The translations under genes and the position numbers were made by a program. A stretch of 64,000 nucleotides of DNA from Plasmopara viticola (taxonomy: Eukaryota > Oomycota > Peronosporomycetes > Peronosporales > Peronosporaceae), in the NCBI GenBank assembly GCA_001695595.3, contig MBPM02000023.1, forward strand, positions 682,001 to 746,000, read 5' to 3'. The stretch's first letter is position 1, and each line of letters opens with the position of its first letter. The notes beneath the pieces were generated by a model. It had not been told where the DNA came from. It was given only the letters and a program-made list of their open reading frames with translations, and made no database searches. This document shows positions 33,561 to 45,417 of this stretch, in pieces.

Positions 33561-35340
33561 TTCTGTATGCCAACATCAAGAAGCGCATATTCTGCGCACC
33601 GAAAATTTTGGTTCACGCTGACAAAAGTCTCTTTCGTATTAGACCTTCTCATAAATTTGGTTATCGTTGATTAAATTTGAATATTTGTTGCTACTTTAAT
33701 ATTATTTGAAATATTTGTGTGAAAAGCCAAAAGGTCAACTTCCCTTTCTTACGTTCGGAGGCCTTGAAAATTAGCAAATCACAATGCCAGATAAAATGTA
33801 TGTGAGTTTTGATTGGATTATAAAGAGAAGTGGCGAGTACACCTTGGATGCTAACATTTAGAATTTTTAGATATGCTCCGCAGGTGTATTTCATTCAAAG
33901 CGCAATTTTTGTTTCCGCTATCTAAAATGTAAAGTCGGACGGTCTGAACGCTCAAAACGAATCAAATGAGCTTTCTTGTGTATTCTGATCGATCAAGGCG
34001 AGTGGCGGGTGAATTTGTGCGAGGTCGATGGCCTGTATGGATGCAGGTCGGCAGCGGGTAGAGATTACCGCATCAAAAGCGACATTGTTCGCCATGGCGG
34101 ACCTTGACGACTATGTGGTGCATCACACTTAGCAGGACACGAGTTGCAAATGAAGAGCATCAGGCTGAGCAATTCATCCTTGAGACTCATTCTGTCGACG
34201 TGAATTACTGCAGGCGACTCGAAATGAGTGGGTGAAATGCGAGACAAGATTAAAGTGATCGACGCAGACGGACCGATAGGTGTTGACAAGAAGTGTAGAT
34301 TACCAGTGCGGTGCACCTAATGGGTTTGATATTTGTAAACAATTGCTTCTTCAAACCGTCTAGGGATGGGCTGCACGTAAAAATCTGCGTCTATACCTAT
34401 GTGCAATCGATTAAAAGGAAAAGGATTGCAAGTCTCGCACATGATTCACCAATATCACTTAATATTAGCGAGTTTATTCCGCATCGACACTGTTACCAAG
34501 TTTGACAAAGTTTTTACCCACGAAAATTGCCGCCATCCACTGCAATTGCTTCAAAGTGACACTTCACCATTGTCAAGATGAATGTATATTTTGAGCACAA
34601 ATTAATATGTAGAATAAGGCTATTCGACCGCTGGCCAGTCAACATTGTACTGTTTTTTTTCTATCGACCCAGAGTATGTGCTCACAACCAATTAAGAAAT
34701 GCCAGTGTCACGTCGTGTGTAACAAGAAGAGCTTAACAATCTGATGAAATCGCACATCATCTTTTGCAACCGAAAATTTAGTGACTGAGCAGGAAAGGCA
34801 GTAATTTATAAGTAGGAATATGACCACGACGCCAGCGACCTGCCATGTAGAATCCAAATCAGAAATGAAGGACCAGCGTACAATAGTGAAATGTTTTGCA
34901 CAGAGCTCACGAGCTTTTTTTGTCTATAGTTTGTCGCTCGCCAATTTTTTAGTCATGTACCGTGACGGCGTACCTTAAAATCACGTGACCTTTCAGTTCC
35001 AAAGCAGCATCATTGGTAATGCCCTCGCCTATCCGTACCGTAGTCTAAATTTGAGATTCTTGACACGTTACAGATGCTCATCAATAATGCGCATCTCAAT
35101 TTCCTAGATACGCTATTATATTTGTGCAGTGACTTATATAGTCCGTGTTTTTTTTTCTGGTAGCCTTGAATTGTGTTGTGCACCACCAAGTGCTAACACG
35201 AATAAATGTTATAAGGCACCTCTCAACATTGTTTCGAAACAAGCTAATGATATATTCGCCCTGTCAGGCATATATATTCTACATTTAATATAAGAAAATT
35301 GTACATCCCTAGTGGACAATCCTAACCTTATTTATTCCAC
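33561..35340. other. Intergenic, no supported gene
   Basis: Only short, overlapping frames with no recognisable motif. Probably the 5' remains of the gypsy element and older repeat DNA. Confidence 0.4.
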
Positions 35341-36609
35341 TTATGAGTGCTCTTCTCGCTTAGCTGACGTCCCTCGCAGTTCCGCTAACTGTTCACGAGA
35401 CAGTCGCAGATCCAAATCCGTCTCCCATCCGCACATTTGTTCAAACGAATTGTGCGTAAGCTTCACCTGTTGCAACACTTCTTCTGCGTCTGGATGCTCG
35501 ACAAATTTAAGTGTTTTTGCAAAAGTGTGACAAACATTCTGCACCGCGGCAAAACACGCGTCGCGTTCTGCCAATGAGTCGCCAATCGAGACAAAATTGA
35601 AATAGGCTGTAGATTGCCGATATGGCCGTGCAAGAGTGTCCTGAGTCGCATTAGTAAAGCATTTATATGCGATAAGTTGCATCACCTCTTGCTTCCATGT
35701 GGCGGAATCGCCACCAAGACCAAACTTCTGTTCGTACCAATTGCGTGCGGACACAATGTGCACATCAGCAAGAGCCAAAATACTCTGAACGGCGGGTAAG
35801 TATAATGCAGCCGACATTTCAACCCAGCCATCCTCTGCCGCCGTGACGACAAACACGGGGCCGTAGGCTACAGCCTTCTGTAACAATCGTGTCACGTGTT
35901 CGCTGATGAGTGTGAGCACATGACGCTGCTCAGATGCAATGTTGATGTGCTGGCCACGGTATTTGGGCAGCAGGTCCTGTGCGTGCAGCCAGGAGCTAGG
36001 ACACAGTGTGTCATCCCAGTCAAAGACAACTACAGTGCGGTCTTTGATGGAGCTGGGGACGGTACTGACCGAGGAATGTTTAGAAACTGTGGCTGCGACC
36101 GGTGACACGGGCGTCATGGGCCGCAACGTTTCAACCGCGGAAGAGGCAAACGCCATGATAAGGTAGACAAGCTGAGGAATAAGGTAGTGGTGCTGCCGCG
36201 GCGTGTTTTGAGGTGTGGCATCAGTTCTCAGCTTGGCCATAGGGAAGGGAAAGGGAGAATTAGAGACATTTGCAAACCTTACAATCATACACTGCGTAGG
36301 TAACTCGAGCAAAGAACAGCCCGTGTCGTTGAAGCGACGCAAAGCCTCTGAACCGAAGTTTATGTAAAAGTCTCCCTGGACGCTATTGCAACGCTCGCGA
36401 TAGATTAGACCAATAATGTTGGAGCATGTGGGGATAGCTCGTGACAATTGCGTGTAATGAGGTTCGGCGAGCAGCGTAAGCGTGCGCTCTTGTGTCACAC
36501 TACCTTTGCGAGAAAACATCATCGGTGATGGTGTAAATGTTAAAATAATGAAGTGCATGCACAGTAGCCTCAGCACAAAAGTTGTTTTGACGATACGAGC
36601 GTCGTGCAA
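35341..36609 (-). CDS. HAD-like phosphatase-family protein
   Basis: Open for 422 codons. The recognisable domain follows an internal Met at 36156, which would give 271 residues: a Ser/Thr/Val-rich leader, then VFDWDDTLC (residues 44-52), the DxD(D)T motif I of HAD hydrolases. Further on, VFVVTAAEDGWVE supplies motif II, and a late SIGDSLAERD is the motif IV-like acidic loop. Plants and oomycetes have such proteins with unknown substrates. Upstream of 36156 the frame also looks coding (GDFYINFGSEALRRFNDTG), with a possible 50-base intron beginning GTAAGG. So either a long N-terminus or a neighbouring exon is present. I give the full open span. Confidence 0.7.
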   Translation of the reverse strand: MHDARIVKTTFVLRLLCMHFIILTFTPSPMMFSRKGSVTQERTLTLLAEPHYTQLSRAIPTCSNIIGLIYRERCNSVQGDFYINFGSEALRRFNDTGCSLLELPTQCMIVRFANVSNSPFPFPMAKLRTDATPQNTPRQHHYLIPQLVYLIMAFASSAVETLRPMTPVSPVAATVSKHSSVSTVPSSIKDRTVVVFDWDDTLCPSSWLHAQDLLPKYRGQHINIASEQRHVLTLISEHVTRLLQKAVAYGPVFVVTAAEDGWVEMSAALYLPAVQSILALADVHIVSARNWYEQKFGLGGDSATWKQEVMQLIAYKCFTNATQDTLARPYRQSTAYFNFVSIGDSLAERDACFAAVQNVCHTFAKTLKFVEHPDAEEVLQQVKLTHNSFEQMCGWETDLDLRLSREQLAELRGTSAKREEHS

Positions 36610-38559
36610 GCCGATTTTTTTTACTCAAGCGTCAGACGATCGTAGCCTATTCACTCGTTTGGGTGAAAATAGTAGGGACAATTTTGATAAATGTTAAGAC
36701 TTTATGAATATTGATGCTTTTATTCAAGATGAGCATTGTGGGGTACCTTCACGCATCAACTGTTTCCGAGCACCGATTCGATGGTACTGCGCACATGTTT
36801 CATTTCGATGACTGCCACCAGAAATCAGGGCCGCATGTAAAACATATCGGTGGAAAAAATTAAGACTCCACAACATACAACATAACTTTAGCCAACAGAA
36901 GAGCGAGTACTCAAATTTTCGTAAAAAAACGGCACTGCTCAAGTCGGCGACGGACAAAAGGCAACAAAGCTGCCTTGCCGTCATGACGAAAAATATAGAA
37001 GTTACGTATACACACAAAGCTGAAAATTAGAAAGGATATGCGATACTAGTGACGTAAGTCGCGTACAGTATAGTGCACTTGCCATCTTCCGACCCTGATT
37101 GCTATCACCTTTTCTGAGTATGGCCGACCACATCGCATCGCAGCAGCGAGCTTTCAAGATGTCCGCTTCGCCTGTCGCACGACGCTGTTTGCATGACTGA
37201 GATTTGTTGTTGTCAACCGCACAAAATATTGCGCGCTTAGGTCTTGTTGCTGCACGATGTTGTGTCTAATTGTAATCACTCGACGTAGAGCTATTTTATT
37301 GTACAGCCTTGAGCCTAGCCATCCAGTGTCCTTGCAGCGCAGAACTATAACGACCGTTTCGCCCGCTCCGGAAAGTTATCGCAGATCTGGGTTGAGTAAA
37401 TTATTTTGTCGTGTAGGATGTGTTGCGGAGCATTTCACATTTATAATGGATTGGGTTTGGGTTTACATAATCACACTCTATTATACCGCCGCTTCCCGAC
37501 ATTGCAATTCCGAAAAAGTCTTTCCTGCGCTAGGTATCAAACAACAAGTGAATCTTTAATGAGCATCAGTATCATTTACCGCGTACCCTTCTCGACTAAC
37601 AAGTTTCGATTGGCATGCTCTCGTAGAGTTGCGCTGCAAGGAGCCCAACACACTGATTTTTGCACGTGCGCAAGCTATGAATTTTCAATTCATAAGGAAG
37701 TACAGTACAGTCTTATTATTTCGCAGTTTCCTCTATTAATAAGTAAAACCGTGCTTTGTATACCACTCGATCTTTTGATCATGAAGTATGAGAAGATTCG
37801 TAAACCCGTACGCATTTAAAACTGAAAAATTGTCAGAGAAATAAATCTGCAATATATTTGTTTTTTAGCTCAATATACTTTCGAAGCCCAATACTGTAGC
37901 CATACCCTTCTTTGTCAATCGCGAGGTCATTTGTGACCCTATGATCGACATTGTATCACAAATCGACTATTTTCTTGCAATATTGCGTTAGACACTTGTG
38001 ATTTTACGATTTTGCTTATCTGTTGGGCTATGTTGCTCAATTCGCCTTGCAAGGATATATTAAGGGTGCACGTGTGGAGCTATGCTACCCACACTGAAAG
38101 CGCGTTTTTAGTGCCTAAGGCAGCCGGCGCTGCCAGCAGAAGCTGACTCCCCGCTTTCAGAGACGTCGTCACGTCTACCTTAGGAAACATTTAAGCTCCT
38201 TGTTCTCCATAGCTTTCGAGCGTGTGATCGTTCAGATCTTAGAAGAGCCGTACGCACATCACTGCATAGTCGCGTGAGACACATCATCGTGCCGCATACC
38301 TCTAGCTCCAGACTATTTTTCTAGGAATATAACACAGATTTCAATAAAAATCGCTGGCCGGCACTATTTTGCCCCGCGCTAAATAGTGCTTTCATCATAA
38401 AATAAAACCTGGCTTGCCGTTTAATAAAATCTTTTCTTCGCGATATGGGAGAGCCATATTTATAGCGTGATTAAATTTTTATTTTTTATAAGTTTGTGTC
38501 GACACGTATGATTTCCCCTCAATTCGGCGCCAAATCACACCACTTTCAGCTTCACGTAA
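36610..38559. other. Intergenic region upstream of the myosin gene
   Basis: No confident gene. A plus-strand frame at 37257-37559 starts MLCLIVITRRRAILLYSLEP with Arg-rich, acid-free residues like a mitochondrial presequence. It could be the first exon of a small protein, but no partner exon is recognised. Just before the myosin ATG, CCTCAATTCGGCGCCAAATC (38518-38537) loosely resembles the oomycete initiator plus flanking element. Confidence 0.3.
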
Positions 38560-41500
38560 ATGGGGCGGCGCAACCCTACAACGGGTGCCAAGCCCGCGCT
38601 CTTCACGGACGAGCGCGTGGTCGTAGGCGTAGATGATCTAGTGCTACTCGCATCCGTAAGCGAGACGTCGATTCTTGAGAACCTTAAGATGCGCCACGCC
38701 GCCGACGTGATCTATTCATACATCGGCCATGTGCTTGTGGTCGTGAACCCGTACAAATGGATGGACATTTACGGCGAGGACAGCATGCTTGCCTACAAGC
38801 ACAAATCGCGCATCGATGTGGCACCCCATGTGTTCGCTACGGCGGAAGAGACATACCGCACCATGTTGAGCGAAGAGGACAATCAGTGCGTCATTATCAG
38901 TGGCGAAAGTGGCGCGGGGAAGACTGAAGCGTCGAAACAGATTCAGAACTACATTGCAGGCGTCAGTGGTAGTGGCGCAGGGGTTGACAAGGTCAAACGC
39001 ACGTTCTTAGAGAGCAATCCACTGCTTGAAGCCTTTGGCAATGCCAAAACTCTGCGCAACAATAACTCGAGTCGCTTTGGGAAGTACTTCGAGCTCTTGT
39101 TCGACTCGGCTGGACGTCCGCAAGGTGGTAAAGTGACCAATTACTTGCTGGAAAAGTCGCGGGTTGTGAAACCTGGGAAAGGGGAACGGAATTTTCACAT
39201 CTTTTACCAATTACTGGCCGGTCTCCCGGCTGCTGCCAAGCAAAAACTGGGTTTAGATCAAGGTGGCCCCGACTCGTATCAGTATTTAAAAGCCAGTGGC
39301 TGCTACGATGTAGACGACGTCAATGACGTACAAGAGTTTGAAGAAACCATGGTGGCCATGCAACACGTGGGTATCAAACGAAAACAAGTCGAGCTCGTTA
39401 TTCAGACGTTAGCGGCCGTGTTGCACATTGGGAACGTGCAATTTAAGCCCGAGACAGTAGGGGATGCAGAGGGCTCGTCGGTAGCCGATCGTCAGAGTTT
39501 GCAAATTGCATGCGAGCTACTTGGACTTGATGCCGCGCGTGTAGAGCACGCTTTGTGTTACAAATTGTTGCAAACCATGGCGCCTGGAGGAAAGGTTGAG
39601 TCGTACGAGGTGCCACAGAATACAAGCCAAGCCATGGCGCAACGTGATTCGATTGCAAAGACCGTGTACGACCGCCTCTTTGACTTTTTAGTCGAGCGTA
39701 TAAATCATGCATTAGATATCGAAAAAAAGGCTGAAAAACATGGCGAGGTTATGGAAATTACCGAGATGACGACGATTGGGATTTTGGATATTTACGGATT
39801 TGAAATTTTTGACAAAAACGGATTTGAGCAATTTTGCATTAATTATGTCAATGAGAAACTACAGCAGATTTTTATTGAGCTCACGCTTAAGAGCGAACAG
39901 GAAGAGTACGCACGCGAAGGTATTGAATGGGCACCTATCCCGTTTTTCAATAATAGGGTCGTATGTGATTTGATTGAGGCAAGACGCCCCACGTCTGGTA
40001 TTTTCCTCATTCTTGACGACACAATCAAGACGATGCATTCTCGCCAAGGAGAAAGCGTTGATGCGAATTTTTTGGAAAAGGTGGCGAGCATTCATGGGTC
40101 GCACGCGCACTTTTCCAAGCGTGGCAAGACGTTTGAGATTAAACACTACGCAGGAGATGTACAGTACAGCATTGATGGGTTTGGGGATGCCAACAAAGAT
40201 TATTTAAGCAAAGACATTGCGCTCATTATTGGCGAAACGTCTAACAAATTAATGCGCTACATCTTTCCCGAAGAGATCGACCTTAACGACAAGCGCATGC
40301 CAAATACGGCAGGTTACAAGATCCGTACTCAATGTGAAGCACTTGTAACCGCCTTGATGGACTGCACGCCTCATTACGTGCGGTGTATTAAGTCGAATGA
40401 CCAAAAGCAGCCAAACAAGATCGACGATCGCCGCGTTATTCATCAAATCAAGTATTTAGGTCTTCTTGAAAATATCAAAGTCCGTCGCGCCGGCTATGCT
40501 TACCGAGGAGACTATGGTCGGTTTGTGGATCGTTTTCGTATACTGAGCAAGGAGACATATCCAGAGTTTCATGGATCGGACAAAAAAGGCACGCAAGCAG
40601 TGTTGCGTGCCGCCGCGAAGGCGATGCCACAGCTAGAGACTGAGGTTCAGCTTGGAAAAACAATGGTGTTTATTCAGACACCAGAAACCTTTTTTCAGCT
40701 TGAAAAGTTACGCGAAAAGAAGTTGGGATCATTCGTGGTGCGAATTCAAAAGGCATGGAAGAAATACTTCGGCCGTCGACACTTGCTTCAACTAAGCCAT
40801 GATATCACGAAGCTTTATACATCGAAAAACAAGCAACGACAACGCGTCAGTATCTATCGTCCGTTTGATGGAGATTATTTACGCGATAGTATGATCCGTG
40901 AAGCAGTCATGAAGATTATTCAGTACTACGGCGACTCCGAAAAGATTGTGTTTATGGATGAAATTAAAAAGGTTGCTGGAGTTTCGACAAATGGACCCCC
41001 CATCGTAATGGTGGAACGAATCTTAATTATAACGGATCAGCATTTGTATTTGATGGAAAAACGCACGTGGCAACCAGTGTTAGACCCCAAAAGCTCATGG
41101 GTGCCGCCGTTAGTATACTTACGTCGTCGTCTTCGGTTGACTGCGGTAGAAGAAATCACGATGAGTACGTTGGCCGACCCGTACTTCGTTTTGAAGGTGC
41201 ATCAAGAACCGCTTCTTAAAGAACCAAACAAGAGCAACTGGGCGGACAACAAATCGACGATGGTTTGCATGGCGACTGGCAAAAAGTTTGGGCTGTTTAA
41301 CCGTCGTCACCACTGTCGATACACTGGCAAAATTTACTGCAATGACGTTTGCAAACAAATGGAAGTGGTGCCCGACTTGGGATTCTACACGCCTGTGCGT
41401 GTGTACGATAAAGTGATTGGTCTGATGTCGACTGAGATGCCTGAAGATCAGCTCCTGTCGTCGGAAAAGAAGACAGAAATTGCAGTTACGCTAGTGGATG

Positions 41501-42015
41501 CTATACGCTCATCAACTGGTGTTGTTACGGCCATCACTTTCAGCGATTCCATCAATTTGCGCCGAGCAGCGAGCGCAGGACTATCCAAAACACCTTCACA
41601 GCAAATTCAGTTTGTGTCGCTAGACCAGGACAAAATCTCGGGAAATGCCACTACCGTGCAAATCGAGGTCGCACCAGGAGTGCCTGATGAATACATTCGC
41701 AAGCGTCGTAAACGAGAGAAAGCACGTCGAAGAAGGGTAGAAAAGCAGCGCGAGGAAGAGCTGGCGATTCGAGCTCAGCGTCTAGAACAGCGCAGTCGCG
41801 AGCGAGAGGCGGAGCGTCTCCGCCGTGTGGCCGAAAAGAAAGCCAAAAAGCAGGCTGAAAAGGAAGCTCGGAAGCATGCACTGACATTAAAGAAATCAGC
41901 CAAAGGGTCAATGGATTCGGTGCGAAAGTTTGGCGAAAATGTTAAAAGCTCGTCGGCAAACGGAGGAGTCGGCGGCGAGTTAGCTGCCATTCTCGCGCGT
42001 CGTCGTGGAGCGTAA
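38560..42015 (+). CDS. Oomycete myosin with TH1-like tail and embedded FYVE-like finger
   Basis: Intronless, 1151 residues. The motor domain has the P-loop GESGAGKT (residues 115-122), switch I NNNSSRFGK (about 165), switch II DIYGFE (about 410) and an actin-binding region, and ends about 720. One IQ-like segment (VRIQKAWKKYFGRR, about 726-740) follows. The tail (about 770-1050) resembles the membrane-binding TH1 domain of class I myosins, but inserted in it is a FYVE-type finger (VCMATGKKF..NRRHHCRYTGKIYC..VC, about 902-931). The RRHHCR phosphoinositide motif is kept, while the second and fourth zinc-ligand Cys are Thr. The C-terminus is a long Arg/Lys/Glu helix. It likely moves or tethers membranes on actin. 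Confidence 0.92.
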   Translation: MGRRNPTTGAKPALFTDERVVVGVDDLVLLASVSETSILENLKMRHAADVIYSYIGHVLVVVNPYKWMDIYGEDSMLAYKHKSRIDVAPHVFATAEETYRTMLSEEDNQCVIISGESGAGKTEASKQIQNYIAGVSGSGAGVDKVKRTFLESNPLLEAFGNAKTLRNNNSSRFGKYFELLFDSAGRPQGGKVTNYLLEKSRVVKPGKGERNFHIFYQLLAGLPAAAKQKLGLDQGGPDSYQYLKASGCYDVDDVNDVQEFEETMVAMQHVGIKRKQVELVIQTLAAVLHIGNVQFKPETVGDAEGSSVADRQSLQIACELLGLDAARVEHALCYKLLQTMAPGGKVESYEVPQNTSQAMAQRDSIAKTVYDRLFDFLVERINHALDIEKKAEKHGEVMEITEMTTIGILDIYGFEIFDKNGFEQFCINYVNEKLQQIFIELTLKSEQEEYAREGIEWAPIPFFNNRVVCDLIEARRPTSGIFLILDDTIKTMHSRQGESVDANFLEKVASIHGSHAHFSKRGKTFEIKHYAGDVQYSIDGFGDANKDYLSKDIALIIGETSNKLMRYIFPEEIDLNDKRMPNTAGYKIRTQCEALVTALMDCTPHYVRCIKSNDQKQPNKIDDRRVIHQIKYLGLLENIKVRRAGYAYRGDYGRFVDRFRILSKETYPEFHGSDKKGTQAVLRAAAKAMPQLETEVQLGKTMVFIQTPETFFQLEKLREKKLGSFVVRIQKAWKKYFGRRHLLQLSHDITKLYTSKNKQRQRVSIYRPFDGDYLRDSMIREAVMKIIQYYGDSEKIVFMDEIKKVAGVSTNGPPIVMVERILIITDQHLYLMEKRTWQPVLDPKSSWVPPLVYLRRRLRLTAVEEITMSTLADPYFVLKVHQEPLLKEPNKSNWADNKSTMVCMATGKKFGLFNRRHHCRYTGKIYCNDVCKQMEVVPDLGFYTPVRVYDKVIGLMSTEMPEDQLLSSEKKTEIAVTLVDAIRSSTGVVTAITFSDSINLRRAASAGLSKTPSQQIQFVSLDQDKISGNATTVQIEVAPGVPDEYIRKRRKREKARRRRVEKQREEELAIRAQRLEQRSREREAERLRRVAEKKAKKQAEKEARKHALTLKKSAKGSMDSVRKFGENVKSSSANGGVGGELAAILARRRGA

Positions 42016-42134
42016 TCGCATTCTAACCGTTTTTTGTAGCGCAGTGTGATGCTTGGAGAATTATAGGAAAGAGTGCATAATCCGAGATTTTTTGGCAGTT
42101 GGGAGATGTAAAGCATTATCATAGTGCTGTGATT

Positions 42135-44234
42135 TTAAAGATCAGCACACTCCGTTGGCAAAAAATTGACACCCGCTGATGTCACTCTTGTGCAATACCA
42201 GAGATTGATTGACGTAAGGTTCACGAGAGTTTGCAAATGCGCAAGTCCTGCGTCCGAAATCTCACCGCATTCAGATAGGTTCAACGACGTCAGTGACGTG
42301 ACCTTGCTGAGACTATACAGGCCTTTGTCAGAGAGAAGTTTACAATTTCCGAGATCTAAAGACGTAAGCTGTGGCATGAAGTGAAACGCTGCAAGACTTG
42401 CATCGGTCAGCTTCGAGCAGCTTGCCAAATCCAGTGTCTGTAGATTCGTCAATGATGTTAGGTTTAAGACTCCTATGTCTGTAAGTTTGTTGCAGTAGTT
42501 TAGCACCAAAGTCTCCAGTCTCGTCATCTGAGCAATTGTTTCCGTCGCCGTATTCGTCAATAAGCGGCAATTTGCTAAATTCAGTGCTTCCATGCGCGTG
42601 AGGTTTGAGAGGTGAGCGATACCATCGTCGTCGATGCGATTGCAGCGCATGAGGTTGAGATTAGTGAGATTGTGCAACCTACCGATGCCTTCCAATGCCT
42701 TGTTGCCCAACTGACGGCAATTGGAAAGATCCAAGACCATTAATGACCTTAGTTGTGACAGCAATGCAACACCTTCATCTTCAATACCACAGCAGCCACT
42801 CACGAAAAGCGTCTTGAGTCGGCGTAGAGCAACAAGATCTTTAAGACCTCATCAGTAACATTAAAACAGCTTGCCATATTCAGTGAAGTGAGATTCGCCA
42901 GTTTACCAATCGACTGAAGTCCACGATCAGTCACTTTACCACATTTCGTAAAGTTTAAAAGGCGCATGTGTGTGAGTGACTCCATGTGCCAAAACGTGGC
43001 GCTGCCGATCTCGCTGCAGTAGCAAAGGTTGCCTGACGATAACTTTGAGAAATTCTTTAACACCTCGGTGCCCACGTCCGTCAATTTATAGCACCCAGCT
43101 ACATTCAGCGAAATTAGATTGATCAGTGGTGCTAGTGCTAACAATCCACTATCAGTAAGATTACCAACGTTGGCAATCTCCAAGTTTCGAAGATTGATGA
43201 GTGGACTAAGTGAGCTTATACCTTCATCAGTAAGCTGACTGCAGTTTGACAAATTGAGGCTTGTAAGCGATGTCACTTGCGCTAACGTCGAGATCCCAAC
43301 GTCTGAGATACCTCCTTGGTGACAATACCACAGATTAAGCGTGTGGAGGTTCTTCAGTCGAGCAAGTGCACGAATTCCATTGTCACCGACCTGACTGCAT
43401 CCTCGAAGATTCAAAGACGCCATTTTTGGCAGGTTAGTAGCAATGGACGTGATACCTTTGTCCGTGATGACTTTGCAGTATGCAAGATTGAGTGACGTGA
43501 GCGAGTTTGACTGCGAGTGCGCGAGCATGTTGATACCAATGTCAGTTACTAAGTAACAGCCTTTCAACGAGACAGACGCTAGCCTAGATAGCTTAGCGAG
43601 CTGCTCCAAAGCTTTATCAGTAAGGCTCGCGCAGCCTGTAACGTTGACAACTTTTAAGTTCGAAAAGTGCATTGGCAGATTTGCCATATTGTCGTCGACG
43701 AGCACTTTTCGCACAGGAATGAACGAGAGCAAATGTGTTGCTCGGCCAACTTCTCGATAAAATAATTTGTTTGTGATAAGAAGTCGGTAGATTTCATCAA
43801 TACGGAGGTACGGGATGACAATGTGCAGGCAGGCACAATATCCAGCAGCAGCTCGTGTTTGCTGCTATTGGCGCTGTCATCAATCGTGTTCAAAAGCCAA
43901 CGCGGCTCATAGATGACAGCGTCAATCCTCGACGCTCGTGCAATTCGTCTCCTGTTAAAAGATTGGTGTCTAGAACGAGTTGGCGCCAGTGATGAAAAAC
44001 TCGTTTCCGCCACAGATACATGAGCCGGTTGTGTACACAAGCACACCTCTTGTTTAGGTCCTGACGCATCTGCTTGACACTCGTAGGCTTCAATGGGTCG
44101 CTCTCAATCGTCAGTGCAGCATGCTTGTCCGTACCCACGTTGCATATGCACGATAAGCGAGTATAGTCGAGGTCATCGATCGTGATTGCCGACAGGTTCA
44201 TGTGCGTTCGTAAACGATTCGACTTCGTTGTCAA
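42135..44234 (-). CDS. Leucine-rich-repeat protein (AMN1/FBXL-type), frameshifted in this sequence
   Basis: More than 18 repeats of about 24-25 residues with the cysteine-type pattern LTSLNLxxCxxLTDxGI, as in AMN1/FBXL F-box proteins. The repeats are split into two frames (43732-42800 and 42803-42135) that join if one A is added in CTTAAAGAT near 42837. Upstream, VIPYLRIDEIYRLL and a first segment from ATG 44234 (MTTKSNRLRTHMNLSA) are also in different frames, with changes near 43930 and 43830. The N-terminal segment may be an F-box-like helix bundle, so a substrate-binding role in ubiquitination or a scaffold is possible. The gene shares a short divergent promoter with eIF6 (264 bases). Confidence 0.8.
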
Positions 44235-44497
44235 CGGTTAATGAATAATGAAGGCATTGTCGAGACAGCGTAAGCAAGACCACGCTAGCTTGGAGCTTGC
44301 ACAGATGCCACTCTATGCCGTTCGCGAAAACATAAGTGATGATTGGTTCCTTGTCCTACTTTAATTGCCTCTTTTGCTTACTGACACTTTACACCGGACA
44401 CTCTTTTCGCGGAACAATCTTTTCGGCTCAAAAATAAAGAAGTTGGTGGTCGCAGCTCCGCCCAGTCGCTATATAAGTACTCAAGTCTCCGGCAACA

Positions 44498-45234
44498 ATG
44501 GCTATTCGTTGCCAGTTCGAGAACAGCAATGAGATTGGTGTCTTCTCGAAACTCACAAACTCGTACTGCCTCGTATGCGTGGGCGGCAGTGAGAATTTCT
44601 ACAGCACGTTTGAGTCCGAGCTGGCCGATCACATCCCAGTCGTGCACGCCAGTATCGCGGGCTGTCGCTTTGTGGGCCGCGTGGCCGTAGGCAACAAGCG
44701 TGGTTTACTATTGCCGAATACCACTACAGACCAGGAGATGCAACACATTCGAAATGCCCTTCCCGACACGGTCGTGGTCCAGCGCGTGGAAGAGCGACTT
44801 TCAGCTCTGGGCAATTGCATTGCCACGAACGACCATGTGGCGCTCGTGCACACGGATTTGGACCGCGAAACTGAAGAGATTGTGGCAGACACGCTTGGCG
44901 TTGAAGTCTTTCGCCAAACGGTTGCTGGCAATGCACTCGTGGGCAGCTACAGTGCTCTGTCCAATCAGGGTTGTCTCGTACACCCGCGCACTAGTGTCGA
45001 GGACCAGGAAGAACTGAGTTCGCTCCTACAGGTACCCGTCGTGGCGGGTACCGTCAACCGCGGGAGTGACGTCATTGGAGCTGGTCTCGTAGTGAACGAC
45101 TGGACGGCTTCTGTGGTCTGGACACCACATCGACTGAAATTTCAGTGATTGAGAGTATCTTCAAGCTTCAAAACGCTCAGCCTACGAACATTGCTTCGAC
45201 CATGCGAAGCGCACTCATTGACTCAATGACTTAA
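44498..45234 (+). CDS. eIF6: Translation initiation factor 6 (ribosome anti-association factor)
   Basis: [20 protein letters not shown], then repeated pentein blocks (the five-fold propeller of IF6) with [35 protein letters not shown] and [20 protein letters not shown]. As written, the frame ends at 45148 (216 residues). The conserved C-terminus is present in the +1 frame from 45104 ([20 protein letters not shown]). Adding one T in GGCTTCTG gives exactly 245 residues, the normal length, ending at 45234. The single missing base in a T-run points to a sequence error in an essential gene. eIF6 binds the 60S subunit, aids its maturation and blocks premature joining to 40S. Confidence 0.93.
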
Positions 45235-45417
45235 TTGACAGCAAATACTTGCAAAGCGGGGAGGACAGAGGTAATTATTCAAGTCATTTAGACACAGGGT
45301 TTATGATCATGCACGTCTTGATTTCACCGATCGCTTTAATAAATACTTTGGCAACACGATCCAGTGTGTAGGAATGATGACGATGTCACATCATTAAATT
45401 ATTAAGTGGCTTTATAG

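Noticed and set aside
34065..34316. An 83-codon minus-strand frame
   Set aside because: No motif, no partner exon; surrounding sequence looks like repeat debris.
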